Of a DNA stretch of 64,000 nt, positions 9,800-18,824 are shown in pieces (position 1 is the stretch's first letter; the number at the start of each line of letters is the position of its first letter). The notes beneath the pieces are model-generated. The model saw only the letters and a list, made by a program, of their open reading frames with translations. It searched no databases and had not been told where the DNA came from. The DNA is from Vibrio sp. RE88 (GTDB lineage Bacteria > Pseudomonadota > Gammaproteobacteria > Enterobacterales > Vibrionaceae). Made by a program: the position numbers and the translations under genes. Location of the stretch: the NCBI RefSeq assembly GCF_013113835.1, contig NZ_VTYQ01000015.1, positions 1 through 64,000 on the forward strand, in the 5' to 3' direction.

Positions 9800-10993
9800 T
9801 TAGATGACTTTACAAGCAAAACCTTTAAGGTAAAAGCCTTCTGGGTAAGCGGTATCAGTAGGGTGATCCGCAGCTTGTTCAAAACGCTCGACAAACTTGA
9901 CTTGTCTACCTGCATCGACCGCAGCATCCGCAATGATTTTCTGGAATAGAACTTGGTCCATAAGGCCTGAGCATGAATACGTAAGCAGCGTTCCACCAGG
10001 CTTTAGAATCTGCATCGCTAGCATGTTGATGTCTTTGTATCCGCGACATGCACCATTGATCTGTGCTTTGCTTTCTGCAAACTTTGGCGGGTCCATGATG
10101 ACAACATCAAACTTGGTACCCTGATCGCGATATTCACGTAGCAACTTAAACACGTCAGCATTGAGGAACACTGCGCGTTTTTTAGAGATATCGAACTCGT
10201 TAAGCTCAGCATTGAGTTTTGCAGTATCCAGTGCTGGCTGAGAGACATCAGCATTAATCACACGCTTCGCATCACCTTTAAGCGCATACAAGCCGAACCC
10301 ACCAGTGTAGGAGAAGCAGTTAAGTACCTCTTTGTCTTTAACGTATTTCATGGCTTGTTGGCGGCTGTCACGTTGATCTAAGTAGAAACCTGTTTTATGT
10401 CCGCCAACGATGTCGACACTGATTTTTACTCCATTCTCTTCAATGACCACAGACTTTGGTGGCTCATCACCATGTAAAATACCTGTGCGTTCTTCTAAGC
10501 CTTCCTTCTTACGTACCGCTACATCTGAGCGTTCATAAATGTTGCATTGCGGGAATACTTTTAGGAGAGCGTTTATCAGTGACTGCTTCTGGAATTCTGC
10601 GCCTGCACTTAGGAGCTGGCAGACAAGGTAGTCTTGATATTTATCGATGGTAATTCCAGGCAGCCCGTCTGATTCTGCTGCGATCAATCGGTAACCCGTT
10701 AGACCGTCACGCTCAATCACGTCTTGACGAAGCAGTAGTGCGTCTTGGATACGTTTAACAAAGAAGTCTTCATTTATTTCAGTTTTCTCAAAGCTCCAAA
10801 CACGGGCACGAATTTGAGAGTGGGGAGAGTAAGCGCCTTTTGCCAACCATTTACCGTCATGAGCATAAATGTCCACTGTTTCACCTAATGAAGGTTCCCC
10901 CTCCATTTTGCGAATACCGCGAGAGAAAATCCAAGGATGTCGACGTCTTAAGGATTTATCACGGCCTTTTTCAAGATAAATAGCTGGAGTCAT
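9800..10993 (-). CDS. rlmI: RlmI, 23S rRNA m5C1962 methyltransferase
   Basis: It encodes 397 residues from the ATG at 10993. A longer frame would begin at a TTG (11005), but the ATG has GAG about nine bases upstream and places the start where other RlmI proteins begin. The N-terminal PUA-like part contains the family's KGRDKSLRRRHPWIFSRGI stretch. The Rossmann methyltransferase core has the SAM loop FSYTGGFGLYA, the catalytic-site motif MDPPKFAESK, and Cys in TYSCSG. RlmI methylates C1962 of 23S rRNA with S-adenosylmethionine. The gene stands alone on the minus strand, converging on the adhesin gene. Confidence 0.93.
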   Translation of the reverse strand: MTPAIYLEKGRDKSLRRRHPWIFSRGIRKMEGEPSLGETVDIYAHDGKWLAKGAYSPHSQIRARVWSFEKTEINEDFFVKRIQDALLLRQDVIERDGLTGYRLIAAESDGLPGITIDKYQDYLVCQLLSAGAEFQKQSLINALLKVFPQCNIYERSDVAVRKKEGLEERTGILHGDEPPKSVVIEENGVKISVDIVGGHKTGFYLDQRDSRQQAMKYVKDKEVLNCFSYTGGFGLYALKGDAKRVINADVSQPALDTAKLNAELNEFDISKKRAVFLNADVFKLLREYRDQGTKFDVVIMDPPKFAESKAQINGACRGYKDINMLAMQILKPGGTLLTYSCSGLMDQVLFQKIIADAAVDAGRQVKFVERFEQAADHPTDTAYPEGFYLKGFACKVI

Positions 10994-11063
10994 GTGTTTA
11001 CTCAATTGATTGGTTTTGAAAGGTTGGGTATTTTCAGGGAAGTGGGAGTGAAAAGCAAATAAA

Positions 11064-11085
11064 AGAGCCGCCAGCTGGCGGCTCT
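11064..11085 (-). terminator. Terminator of the chemoreceptor gene
   Basis: A perfect 22-bp inverted repeat (arms AGAGCCGCCAG and CTGGCGGCTCT) lies just after the stop codon. Read on the minus strand it is followed by a T-rich stretch. Confidence 0.8.
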
Positions 11086-11090
11086 ATACA

Positions 11091-12494
11091 TTATGCTTTA
11101 AGGCCTGTGAGTAGGTTTTCCATGGAATCACTTTGCCCCCGAAGTTGCTCAATATTTCCATTAGTTGCGTTGATCATTTCACAGACTTGATTGGACTGAG
11201 TGCGAATTTCTTCCACACTCGCCGCGATGCTATCTGCAACAACACCTTGTTCCTCAGCCGCCGTGGCTATTTGTACACTTGCATCAGATATGGATTGGTT
11301 TTTGTCTGCCAAGGATGCGATTTCCGTATCCACCTCTGACATCAATGTCTGGCCTTCGCTAGAGTTGACCACTGTTGTTTCCATCAGTTTAGTCAGTGAC
11401 TGGCTGTTGCGCTGCAAGGCTTCAATCATTGACTGGATTTCAACAGTTGACTGCTGAGTCCTTGCCGCTAATGCTCGAACTTCATCGGCCACCACGGCAA
11501 AACCTCGGCCTTGTTCACCGGCACGTGCAGCTTCGATAGCTGCGTTAAGAGCAAGCAAGTTAGTTTGCTCAGAGATGCCGTTAATCGCGGTGACTACCTC
11601 GTCAATTTGAGCGGCATTGGCATCAAGCTCTGCAACGGCTTGAGAAGCAGATTGGACTTCGTTAGATAACTGTGAAATGGAGGCTAGAGTATGGCCGACT
11701 TTCTGTTGTCCTTGCTGGGCGACAGAGCGTGCGTTTTCAGTTTGGGTGCTGGAGTCGTGCGCAAGGTTCGCTACTTCGCGAATGGTTGATGCCATCTCTT
11801 CCGTTGCACTCGCTAGTGAGTTCAAGTGTTCTTGCTGAGTTCCGGAAATTTCAGCGCTGTGCTGGTTAGACTGATTCAGATCAGAACTGATTTGCTGCAT
11901 GAGTGCGACTGATTCCTGAATCGACAAGACTAATGACTGCTCTCGCTCCGCGACTTTGTCTATGGTGATGGCAATTTCGCTAAACTCATCACGGACTTTG
12001 AAGAAGTTCATACGACTGGTTAGGTCACCATCTGCTAGGGTGTTCAGAGCTTTATTCATGGTGAACATTGCGCCACCGATAAAGGTCATAATGTAATACA
12101 CACCAGAGGCGATAAGAGACAATGTCACTAGAATGATGGCAATGTGCGTTGAGGATAGGGCAGACCATAAGTTTTGACTTGGGTCTGCAACTAGACTGAA
12201 TGCGCCGTTGTTGACACTGATAGCGTCTTTGCCAACACCGATGGAAATGGTCTCAGAATTTGCGAGTAGAGACGCGACCTGATTTTGAGTGAGATTTGCT
12301 GATTCGATTAGACCTTTCATCAAAACTAGTTCATCTTGATAAAGGTGGTTAAGCATTTGATCAGCGGCACTATCGAGAACGAAAGTGAGGACTAAAAGTG
12401 CGATGACAGGGAGGAAAAACAGGAGGTAAAACTTTTCCTGTATCTTTAAATGAATGAGATATTTATCAATCCAGCGAAATGGTATTTCTTTCAT
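11091..12494 (-). CDS. Methyl-accepting chemotaxis protein
   Basis: It encodes 467 residues from the ATG at 12494, which has GGA upstream; a longer frame to 12563 lacks family support. A short cytoplasmic N-terminus leads into TM1 (about residues 22-41). A small periplasmic region of roughly 65 residues follows, then TM2, a HAMP domain (ALNTLADGDLTSRM) and the long signalling hairpin with the near-invariant tip ISEQTNLLALNAAIEAARAG followed by GRGFAVVADEVRALA. The family relays ligand binding to CheA/CheW and is adapted by CheR/CheB. The periplasmic region is too short for a dCache or 4HB domain, so the signal cannot be predicted. It is monocistronic and divergent from yccX. Confidence 0.93.
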   Translation of the reverse strand: MKEIPFRWIDKYLIHLKIQEKFYLLFFLPVIALLVLTFVLDSAADQMLNHLYQDELVLMKGLIESANLTQNQVASLLANSETISIGVGKDAISVNNGAFSLVADPSQNLWSALSSTHIAIILVTLSLIASGVYYIMTFIGGAMFTMNKALNTLADGDLTSRMNFFKVRDEFSEIAITIDKVAEREQSLVLSIQESVALMQQISSDLNQSNQHSAEISGTQQEHLNSLASATEEMASTIREVANLAHDSSTQTENARSVAQQGQQKVGHTLASISQLSNEVQSASQAVAELDANAAQIDEVVTAINGISEQTNLLALNAAIEAARAGEQGRGFAVVADEVRALAARTQQSTVEIQSMIEALQRNSQSLTKLMETTVVNSSEGQTLMSEVDTEIASLADKNQSISDASVQIATAAEEQGVVADSIAASVEEIRTQSNQVCEMINATNGNIEQLRGQSDSMENLLTGLKA

Positions 12495-12587
12495 AATTGC
12501 TATTTCCGATGAAAAACCCGTAGTTCCATATGGGTCGTAAAACATACCAATCGAATATATCACGGACCTTGTATTGAGGAATTAGTT

Positions 12588-12860
12588 ATGAATCAAAAGT
12601 GCGAGAAGTTCACAGTGTCTGGCATTGTTCAAGGCGTTGGGTTTCGCTATCACACCTCTCACTATGGCATGAAACTGGGCTTAACAGGCTATGCGAAGAA
12701 CTTGAACAATGGAGATGTTGAAGTGGTGGTGTGTGGCAATGAAGAACAAATAGCCGACATGGCAAAGTGGTTGGAAGATGGCCCTAAGACGTCACATGTT
12801 GATTCAGTAGTCTCAGAGCCAATGTCTTATAAACCGTTTAGCGGATTCAAAATTCTTTGA
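12588..12860 (+). CDS. yccX: Acylphosphatase
   Basis: This 90-residue protein belongs to the acylphosphatase family, small cytosolic enzymes that hydrolyse acyl phosphates such as acetyl phosphate or carbamoyl phosphate. The family signature VQGVGFRYHT supplies the phosphate-binding loop and catalytic Arg20, and Asn38 lies in GYAKNLNNGDVEV. GAGG about ten bases before the ATG supports the start. It converges on tusE with only three bases between the stop codons. The neighbours yccX, tusE and yccA are also grouped in E. coli. Confidence 0.95.
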   Translation: MNQKCEKFTVSGIVQGVGFRYHTSHYGMKLGLTGYAKNLNNGDVEVVVCGNEEQIADMAKWLEDGPKTSHVDSVVSEPMSYKPFSGFKIL

Positions 12861-12863
12861 TAT

Positions 12864-13193
12864 TTACAAGCATTTCGCGGGTTTTGGTAAACCTGCGAGC
12901 TTGGTTGCCTGTTTCGCAGGGCCTTGTTTAAACAGCTTAAAAAGGTATTTACTATTGCCTTTCTCAGGGCCATGCGCTTTTTCCATGGCTTTCACTAGCA
13001 TTCTCACTGCTGGGGATGTGTTGAACTCTTCATAAAACTCTCGAACAAAGTGGACAACTTCCAAATGAGCTTCAGTCAGTTCGATACCTTCTTGTTCTGC
13101 AAGGATTTGAATCATGCCTTCTTCCCACTGAGTATGATCGAGTAGGTAACCCTGTGCATCAGTTTCGATTGATTTGCCGTTGTATTCAAACAT
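12864..13193 (-). CDS. tusE: TusE, sulfur-relay protein for tRNA 2-thiouridine
   Basis: It encodes 109 residues from the ATG at 13193; the frame could extend to a TTG at 13208, but 109 residues is the family length. The protein is DsrC-like. The flexible C-terminal arm ends AGLPKPAKCL with the penultimate Cys108 that accepts persulfide sulfur from TusBCD and passes it to MnmA for s2U34 synthesis on Lys, Glu and Gln tRNAs. The conserved WEEGMIQILAEQEGIELTE helix region is present. It lies downstream of yccA on the same strand, separated by a strong terminator. Confidence 0.95.
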   Translation of the reverse strand: MFEYNGKSIETDAQGYLLDHTQWEEGMIQILAEQEGIELTEAHLEVVHFVREFYEEFNTSPAVRMLVKAMEKAHGPEKGNSKYLFKLFKQGPAKQATKLAGLPKPAKCL

Positions 13194-13270
13194 TGTTGTA
13201 GGTCTCAAAAACTCAGATATAGAATAGGGTAGCGCAGCTTAGGTTGGGACAACAATATGTAGGAAAAGAA

Positions 13271-13300
13271 AAAGCCCGGAAGTTTCACCTTCCGGGCTTT
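13271..13300 (-). terminator. Terminator downstream of yccA
   Basis: A 12-bp perfect stem (AAAGCCCGGAAG / CTTCCGGGCTTT) with a 6-base loop lies between yccA and tusE. It is followed on the minus strand by a T-rich stretch. Confidence 0.85.
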
Positions 13301-13324
13301 ATTTAATCAACTTGTGTCTACGAA

Positions 13325-13987
13325 TTAATCGTCATTCATGATGCCTAGAATGCTAAGTAGGCTGATGAAGATGTTGTAGATAGATACGTACAGAGTAACC
13401 GTTGCAGAGATGTAGTTAGTCTCACCACCACGGATGATACCCTGAGTTGTCATCAGAATTGCCATTGTAGAGAACACAATGAACAAGCTGCTAAGAGCCA
13501 AGTGTAGGATTGTTGACTGAATGAAGAAGCTTGCAATCATACCTACAACTAGTACGACAAATAGAGAAAGCATTAAACCGCCCATCATAGACAGATCACG
13601 CTTCGTTGTCAGAGCATATGCAGAAGCGGCCATGAATGACAGCGCTGTGCCGCCAAGAGCCGTTAGAACCACATCACCCATACCTGCGCCAATATAAGCG
13701 TTCAGAAGAGGGCCAATGGTGTAACCAAGGAAACCGGTAAACACAAATGTAAACACGATACCCATGCTGTTGTTACGGTTCTTTTCAGTCAAGTAAAGTA
13801 GGCCATAGAAGCCAACAAGCATAATGATGATACCTGGGCGAGGTAGATTCATCGCCATAGATACACCAGCAACAACCGCTGACCATAAGAGCGTCATAGA
13901 AAGTAGAGCGTAGGTGTTACGCAATACCTTATTGGTTTGTAGAGCACTTTCTTGATTCGAAGTGCGGGTAAACATAGGACTGTTCAT
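13325..13987 (-). CDS. yccA: YccA, BAX inhibitor-1 family membrane protein
   Basis: It encodes 220 residues from the ATG at 13987, preceded by a strong GAGGAAG ribosome site; a longer frame to 14134 is not needed. Seven hydrophobic segments fit the BI-1 (TMBIM) fold, and the C-terminus ends with acidic residues (IMNDD). E. coli YccA is an inner-membrane substrate and modulator of the FtsH protease that helps when SecY is jammed; that role is known for the family and is inferred here. The protein matches E. coli YccA in length (219). It is flanked by terminators, so it is a single-gene unit. Confidence 0.9.
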   Translation of the reverse strand: MNSPMFTRTSNQESALQTNKVLRNTYALLSMTLLWSAVVAGVSMAMNLPRPGIIIMLVGFYGLLYLTEKNRNNSMGIVFTFVFTGFLGYTIGPLLNAYIGAGMGDVVLTALGGTALSFMAASAYALTTKRDLSMMGGLMLSLFVVLVVGMIASFFIQSTILHLALSSLFIVFSTMAILMTTQGIIRGGETNYISATVTLYVSIYNIFISLLSILGIMNDD

Positions 13988-14138
13988 AATCTTCCTCGTA
14001 AAGGTTTTATGTTTATAACTACATTTATGAGGGCGAACAATGAAAAAATCAAGCCCTATCAATGCATGCAGTAGAGTAAATGATAATAGAAATACAAAGT
14101 TATGTATTTTGAAAGATGTAACACAATATAACAAATAA

Positions 14139-14164
14139 AAAGAGGCGATCTAAATCGCCTCTTT
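14139..14164 (-). terminator. Terminator of the aap operon
   Basis: An 11-bp stem around AAAGAGGCGAT/ATCGCCTCTTT lies just downstream of aapP. T-rich sequence follows on the minus strand. Confidence 0.8.
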
Positions 14165-14183
14165 AAAAATTTGCTCTTTTTTC

Positions 14184-14933
14184 TTAGTGACTTAAGATTT
14201 GAGCAAGGAAGTTTTGTGTTCTATCTGACTGAGGATTTTCGAAGAAATCGACAGGATTGTTCTCTTCAATTATCTCGCCAGCATCCATAAAAATAACTCG
14301 GTCAGCTACTTCTTTCGCAAAACCCATCTCGTGAGTCACGCAGAGCATGGTCATCCCTTCTTCAGCGAGCTCTACCATAACATCCAGTACCTCACGTACC
14401 ATTTCTGGGTCAAGTGCAGACGTTGGTTCGTCAAACAGCATCACTTGTGGGCTCATGCATAATGAACGAGCGATAGCCACACGTTGTTGCTGGCCCCCAG
14501 ATAGCTGACCTGGGTATTTCTCTGCTTGATCAGGAATCTTAACCCGCTCTAGGTACTTCATTGCAATCGCTTTGGCTTCTTCTTTAGGCATTTTCTTCAC
14601 CCAAATCAGAGCCAATGTGCAGTTTTCCAAAACGGTCAGGTGAGGGAAGAGGTTAAAGTGTTGGAAACACATGCCGACTTCTCGGCGTACCGCTTCTATG
14701 TTCTTTAAATCTTCCGTAAGCTCATTGCCTGATACAATGATTTGACCTTTTTGGTGCTCTTCCAAGCGGTTGATGCAGCGAATCATAGTCGACTTACCCG
14801 AGCCCGACGGGCCACAAATAACGATTTTTTCGCCTTTTTTAACATCAAGATTGATGTTTTTCAGTACGTGAAACTCTCCGTACCACTTGTTCATATCCTT
14901 AATCTGGATCATGTAATCTTGTTGTTGCGTCAT
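14184..14933 (-). CDS. aapP: AapP, ATPase of the general L-amino-acid ABC transporter
   Basis: This 249-residue ABC ATPase of the polar amino-acid family is the last gene of aapJQMP. It has Walker A GPSGSGKST (residues 41-49), a Q-loop in MCFQHFNLFPH, the signature LSGGQQQRVAIARSL, Walker B VMLFDEPTSALD and the switch His in CVTHEMGF. It energises uptake through AapQ and AapM. It starts 22 bp after the aapM stop, consistent with one transcript. Assignment to Aap rather than Gln (GlnQ) rests on its neighbours, because the ATPases of these systems are nearly interchangeable in sequence. Confidence 0.93.
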   Translation of the reverse strand: MTQQQDYMIQIKDMNKWYGEFHVLKNINLDVKKGEKIVICGPSGSGKSTMIRCINRLEEHQKGQIIVSGNELTEDLKNIEAVRREVGMCFQHFNLFPHLTVLENCTLALIWVKKMPKEEAKAIAMKYLERVKIPDQAEKYPGQLSGGQQQRVAIARSLCMSPQVMLFDEPTSALDPEMVREVLDVMVELAEEGMTMLCVTHEMGFAKEVADRVIFMDAGEIIEENNPVDFFENPQSDRTQNFLAQILSH

Positions 14934-14955
14934 AATACGTCCTTGAGCTTTCTGA

Positions 14956-16053
14956 TTATCGTTTGTGACCGGTATGAAGTTTGTTTTCTAGCCAAATCGA
15001 ATATCTCGACATGCCGAAACAAAATACCCAGAACACTAACGCGACAAATACATAACTTTCTGTTGCAAAGCCTAACCACTCGGGGTCAGTGTTAGCAGCT
15101 TGACCTATGCCCAGTACATCAAACATACCAATGATAAGTACTAGACTGGTGTCTTTAAACAAACCGATAAAGGTGTTAACGATTGATGGAATCGTAATTT
15201 TCAGAGCTTGAGGAAGAACAATCAGCCCCATTTTCTTCCAGTAACTTAACCCGAGCGCATCGGCTGCTTCATATTGTCCTTTAGGAATTGCCTGTAGCCC
15301 ACCACGAACGACTTCCGCCATATACGCAGCACTAAACATAACCACACCAATGAGAGCGCGGATAAGTTTATCGGTTTCAGACCCTTCTGCAAGGAACAAT
15401 GGCAGCATTACTGACGCCATAAACAGAACTGTGATGAGTGGTACGCCACGCCAAATCTCGATGTAGACGGTACAGATACTTCGAATGATTGGCATTTCAG
15501 AACGTCGACCCAGCGCCAGTGCGACACCAATAGGCAGAGACACAACGATACCGACCAACGCAATGATTAGCGTAACCAGCAATCCGCCCCATTTGTGTGT
15601 TTCTACAACTTCTAGCCCAAATACGCCACCGTACAGCAGTGCAGCGATAATGAATGGGTAGATGTTGACGAAAAACAGCCAAATCCAAAGACGTTTCGGT
15701 GTTTTCTCATACGCGAGCAACACAGTGAAAATGGCTAGCGTGAAGTAAAATAGGCGAGGGCGCCACAGCTCTTCCTGAGGGTAGAAGCCGTACATGAACT
15801 GTTCCCAGCGAACACTGATGAACACCCAACATGCGCCATCACGAGTACAGGCATCGCGAGTGGTTCCGACCCAATCGGCTTTAAGGATTGACCAATCAAA
15901 CACTGTCCATAGAAGTGATAGAGCTAAATACGCTAAGACAACCGTAAGGATAGAGTTTACCGGGCCATTGAATAGGTTTTTGCGTAGCCACCCGACCACA
16001 CCCACCGTGTTAGCTGGTGGTGGCAGATCTGGCTGAAATTGATGTACTTTCAT
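14956..16053 (-). CDS. aapM: AapM, permease of the general L-amino-acid ABC transporter
   Basis: It encodes 365 residues from the ATG at 16053, chosen because GGAGAG sits seven bases upstream; the frame could be extended by seven codons. It is one base from the aapQ stop, so the two are translationally close. Several N-terminal membrane segments precede the binding-protein-dependent permease domain. The EAA loop, which docks on the ATPase, is visible as GLQAIPKGQYEAADALGLSY. The long N-terminal extension is characteristic of AapM compared with HisM-type permeases. It pairs with AapQ to form the channel. Confidence 0.93.
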   Translation of the reverse strand: MKVHQFQPDLPPPANTVGVVGWLRKNLFNGPVNSILTVVLAYLALSLLWTVFDWSILKADWVGTTRDACTRDGACWVFISVRWEQFMYGFYPQEELWRPRLFYFTLAIFTVLLAYEKTPKRLWIWLFFVNIYPFIIAALLYGGVFGLEVVETHKWGGLLVTLIIALVGIVVSLPIGVALALGRRSEMPIIRSICTVYIEIWRGVPLITVLFMASVMLPLFLAEGSETDKLIRALIGVVMFSAAYMAEVVRGGLQAIPKGQYEAADALGLSYWKKMGLIVLPQALKITIPSIVNTFIGLFKDTSLVLIIGMFDVLGIGQAANTDPEWLGFATESYVFVALVFWVFCFGMSRYSIWLENKLHTGHKR

Positions 16054-16054
16054 G

Positions 16055-17260
16055 CTATCTCTCCACCAAAGCAACTTTACGGTTATAGATATTCATCAGA
16101 GCTGAGGTAATCAAACTCAATGATAGGTAAACGGCCATTGTCATCGCAATGATTTCAATTGCTTGACCTGTCTGGTTGAGCGTTGTACCTGCAAACACAG
16201 AGACCAAGTCTGGGTAACCAATTGCCATCGCAAGAGATGAGTTCTTGGTCAGGTTTAAATATTGGCTTGTCAGAGGTGGAATGATGATTCGCAGTGCTTG
16301 TGGAACAATAACGAGCTTCAATGTTCTTGAACGCGGCAGGCCAAGTGACATTGCTGCTTCTGTTTGCCCATGGCTAACAGCATTGATACCTGAACGTACA
16401 ATCTCAGCGATGAATGATGCGGTATAGATACTCAAAGCTAGAAGTAGCGCTGCCAGCTCTGGGATGATGCTAACCCCACCTTTAAAGTTGAAGCCTTTAA
16501 GTTCAGGATATTCCGCCGAGATAGGTGAACCCATTAGGAAGTAGACCACAGTTGGGAAGACAACAACCAAACCCAACGCAATTCGCCCCATTGGTGTCTG
16601 CTGACCTGTAAGACGTTGCTTGTTGCGTGCCCAAATGTTGATAAAGACAGTGGCAATGATACCTATCACGAATGAAGCAATGACAATTGATGAGCCAGCT
16701 TCAAAAATCGGTGATGGGAAATACAGCCCACGCACGTTTAAGAAAATGGCTTCGCCTAGACTGAGACTTTGCCTTGCAGAAGGTAGCGCCTGTAAGACAG
16801 CGAAATACCAGAAGAAGATCTGTAGAAGAAGAGGAATATTTCGGAACGTCTCAATATAAACAGCAGCAAGTCGACTTACTAGCCAGTTTGATGACAGACG
16901 AGCAATACCCATGACAAAGCCGATGACTGTGGCAAGGATAATACCGAGAACAGAAACTAAGGCAGTGTTGAGGAGGCCGATAATAAATGTGCGACCATAG
17001 GAATAAGTTTCATCATATTCAATCAGCGTTAGGCCAATCCCAAAGCCCGCTTCTTGCGTCAGAAACCCAAAACCCGTGGCGATACCACGTGCTTCCAAGT
17101 TAGTAAGTGCATTATTGACAATCGTGTAGAAGAAAAAGACCAGAGCCAGTATCGCAATGATTTGAAATACGACCGATCGAAAGGTGGGATTGTATAAAAG
17201 GCTCGCGTTAGAAGTCGGTCCGTTATCCGTCTTCGACGCAACAGTATTAGTAGGTTTCAT
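16055..17260 (-). CDS. aapQ: AapQ, permease of the general L-amino-acid ABC transporter
   Basis: This 401-residue inner-membrane permease has a first membrane segment at about residues 31-49 and a periplasmic loop. The transporter core carries the EAA loop GINAVSHGQTEAAMSLGL, followed by PQALRIIIPPLTSQYLN. The family pairs two unlike permeases, AapQ and AapM. The gene lies 73 bp downstream of aapJ with a hairpin between them, so its expression is probably lower than that of the binding protein. Confidence 0.93.
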   Translation of the reverse strand: MKPTNTVASKTDNGPTSNASLLYNPTFRSVVFQIIAILALVFFFYTIVNNALTNLEARGIATGFGFLTQEAGFGIGLTLIEYDETYSYGRTFIIGLLNTALVSVLGIILATVIGFVMGIARLSSNWLVSRLAAVYIETFRNIPLLLQIFFWYFAVLQALPSARQSLSLGEAIFLNVRGLYFPSPIFEAGSSIVIASFVIGIIATVFINIWARNKQRLTGQQTPMGRIALGLVVVFPTVVYFLMGSPISAEYPELKGFNFKGGVSIIPELAALLLALSIYTASFIAEIVRSGINAVSHGQTEAAMSLGLPRSRTLKLVIVPQALRIIIPPLTSQYLNLTKNSSLAMAIGYPDLVSVFAGTTLNQTGQAIEIIAMTMAVYLSLSLITSALMNIYNRKVALVER

Positions 17261-17295
17261 ACAGCTATAACCTCAAATCCATTTTTTTGTAAAAA

Positions 17296-17313
17296 GGGCG
17301 GCTTACACCGCCC
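17296..17313 (-). terminator. Intra-operon hairpin between aapJ and aapQ
   Basis: The stem GGGCGG/CCGCCC, with T-runs following on the minus strand (complement of 17281-17295), makes a plausible partial terminator. Such hairpins in ABC operons stabilise the binding-protein message and reduce read-through to the permease genes. Confidence 0.7.
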
Positions 17314-17333
17314 ATTTTGTTGCTATGTTTTGC

Positions 17334-18362
17334 TTAACGGATTGGTGGAGCGTACATAAAGCCGCCCGCATTCCATAGTGCATTTACACCACGTGAGATT
17401 TGTAGTGGAGAACCCTTACCTACAGTACGTTCGAAACTTTCACCGTAGTTACCTACTTGCTTAATAACTTGGTAACCCCAGTCGTCACGGATACCTAGGC
17501 CTTTACCTTTAGGACCATCCACACCCAAAATACGTTTCACGTTTGGATCTTTAGATTTTAGCATCTCATCCGCATTTTTAGAGGAAATGCCGTACTCTTC
17601 TGCGTTCACCATCGCTGCAAGTGTCCACTTGGCAATGTTGAACCATTGATCGTCACCTTGACGTACAACAGGGCCTAGAGGCTCTTTAGAAATGATTTCT
17701 GGTAGTACTTGAGCTGAGCTAGGATCCTGAAGGTTTAAGCGAAGAGCATACAGACCAGATTGGTCGGTAGTTAGCACGTCACAACGACCCGCATCGAAAC
17801 CTTTTGAAGTTTGAGCTGCTGTATCAAATACTACAGGCTTGTATGACATACCATTGTTACGGAAGTAGTCAGCTAGGTTTAGCTCTGTCGTTGTACCAGA
17901 CTGAACACAAACCGATGCACCATCGAGTTCATTTGCACTTGTAAGGCCAAGATCTTTCTTAACCATAAAGCCCTGACCATCGTAGTAGTTAACGCCTACA
18001 AAGTTCAGACCCAGAGCCGTGTCGCGGTGAAGTGTCCATGTTGTGTTACGAGATAAAACGTCAATTTCACCCGATTGTAGAGCGGTGAAACGTTCTTTAG
18101 CGGTTAAAGGCACATACTTAACTTTTGATTTGTCACCAAGTACTGCAGATGCAAGAGCTTGACAGTATTCCACGTCGATGCCTTCCCATTCACCCTTTGA
18201 GTTAGGGTTAGAGAATCCTGGTAGACCAGTACTTACACCACAAGTTAGGAAACCCTGCTTAGTCACTTTATCCAGAGTGCTATCTGCTGCAGAAGCGCTC
18301 GTAGACATAAGAGCAGTCGAAGCAGCTACTACTGAAGCAAGAAGTGTTAGTTTGTTCGCCAT
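17334..18362 (-). CDS. aapJ: AapJ, periplasmic general L-amino-acid binding protein
   Basis: It encodes 342 residues from the ATG at 18362, preceded by GGAAGGA. The signal peptide runs MANKLTLLASVVAASTALMS to an ASA-like cleavage site near residue 26. The mature protein is a type II (cluster 3) solute-binding fold, with the family motif GFLTCGVSTGLPGFSNP near the N-terminus and WEGIDVEYCQALASA. AapJ captures many L-amino acids in the periplasm for AapQMP. It is the first and probably most strongly expressed gene of the operon. Confidence 0.95.
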   Translation of the reverse strand: MANKLTLLASVVAASTALMSTSASAADSTLDKVTKQGFLTCGVSTGLPGFSNPNSKGEWEGIDVEYCQALASAVLGDKSKVKYVPLTAKERFTALQSGEIDVLSRNTTWTLHRDTALGLNFVGVNYYDGQGFMVKKDLGLTSANELDGASVCVQSGTTTELNLADYFRNNGMSYKPVVFDTAAQTSKGFDAGRCDVLTTDQSGLYALRLNLQDPSSAQVLPEIISKEPLGPVVRQGDDQWFNIAKWTLAAMVNAEEYGISSKNADEMLKSKDPNVKRILGVDGPKGKGLGIRDDWGYQVIKQVGNYGESFERTVGKGSPLQISRGVNALWNAGGFMYAPPIR

Positions 18363-18824
18363 TTGTATCCTTCCTGTATGATCCATGTTAAACCAGGTAA
18401 CACCTGATACAACGAATTAAAAAGTGTTGTGTTTCAATAGTTATTGGCTGATCTCTCAACTTTTGAGTTGTATATAAATCAACCATTTATAAGCGTAGGA
18501 AAGGATTGGTGAATTCTCAAATGTATAATTTAAAAAGATTTTTGATAGAACTCACAAACCCGATCTGTAATTAGAATGACGAAATGTTAATCGAATGTAA
18601 ATAGTGCAAGAGTTCACACTAATGGTGCAAAAGCCGAGACTCACTATAAGTTAGTATTTACACAATATTTACATTTCGAACAATTGATAAGGAATAACAT
18701 ATAATTCTATAAATAGTATTAAATTTGGTGATAAATTATACGTTTGTCATTGTTGGGTTTATACATACGCCCCATTTTTGGTAGTATCTACTGTTATAGG
18801 TTGTTGAATTGTTCAAGGAATGAA
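18363..18824. promoter_or_regulatory. Gene-free AT-rich region between divergent aapJ and the CysG-like gene
   Basis: This 462-bp stretch must hold both promoters. I see a GTGCAA direct repeat (18604 and 18625, about two helical turns apart) and a small inverted repeat CAACT-TTTG-AGTTG (about 18458-18471). I could not identify a convincing sigma-54 or sigma-70 promoter. No open frame of note is present. Confidence 0.5.

Noticed and set aside
11064..11085. 22-bp perfect palindrome as a possible operator
   Set aside because: It sits just after a stop codon and is followed by T-rich sequence on the correct strand, so it is a terminator.
12116..12128. One-mismatch matS in the chemoreceptor gene
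   Set aside because: Single-mismatch matches are expected a few times in a window of this size, and no perfect site is near; not counted as evidence for the Ter region.
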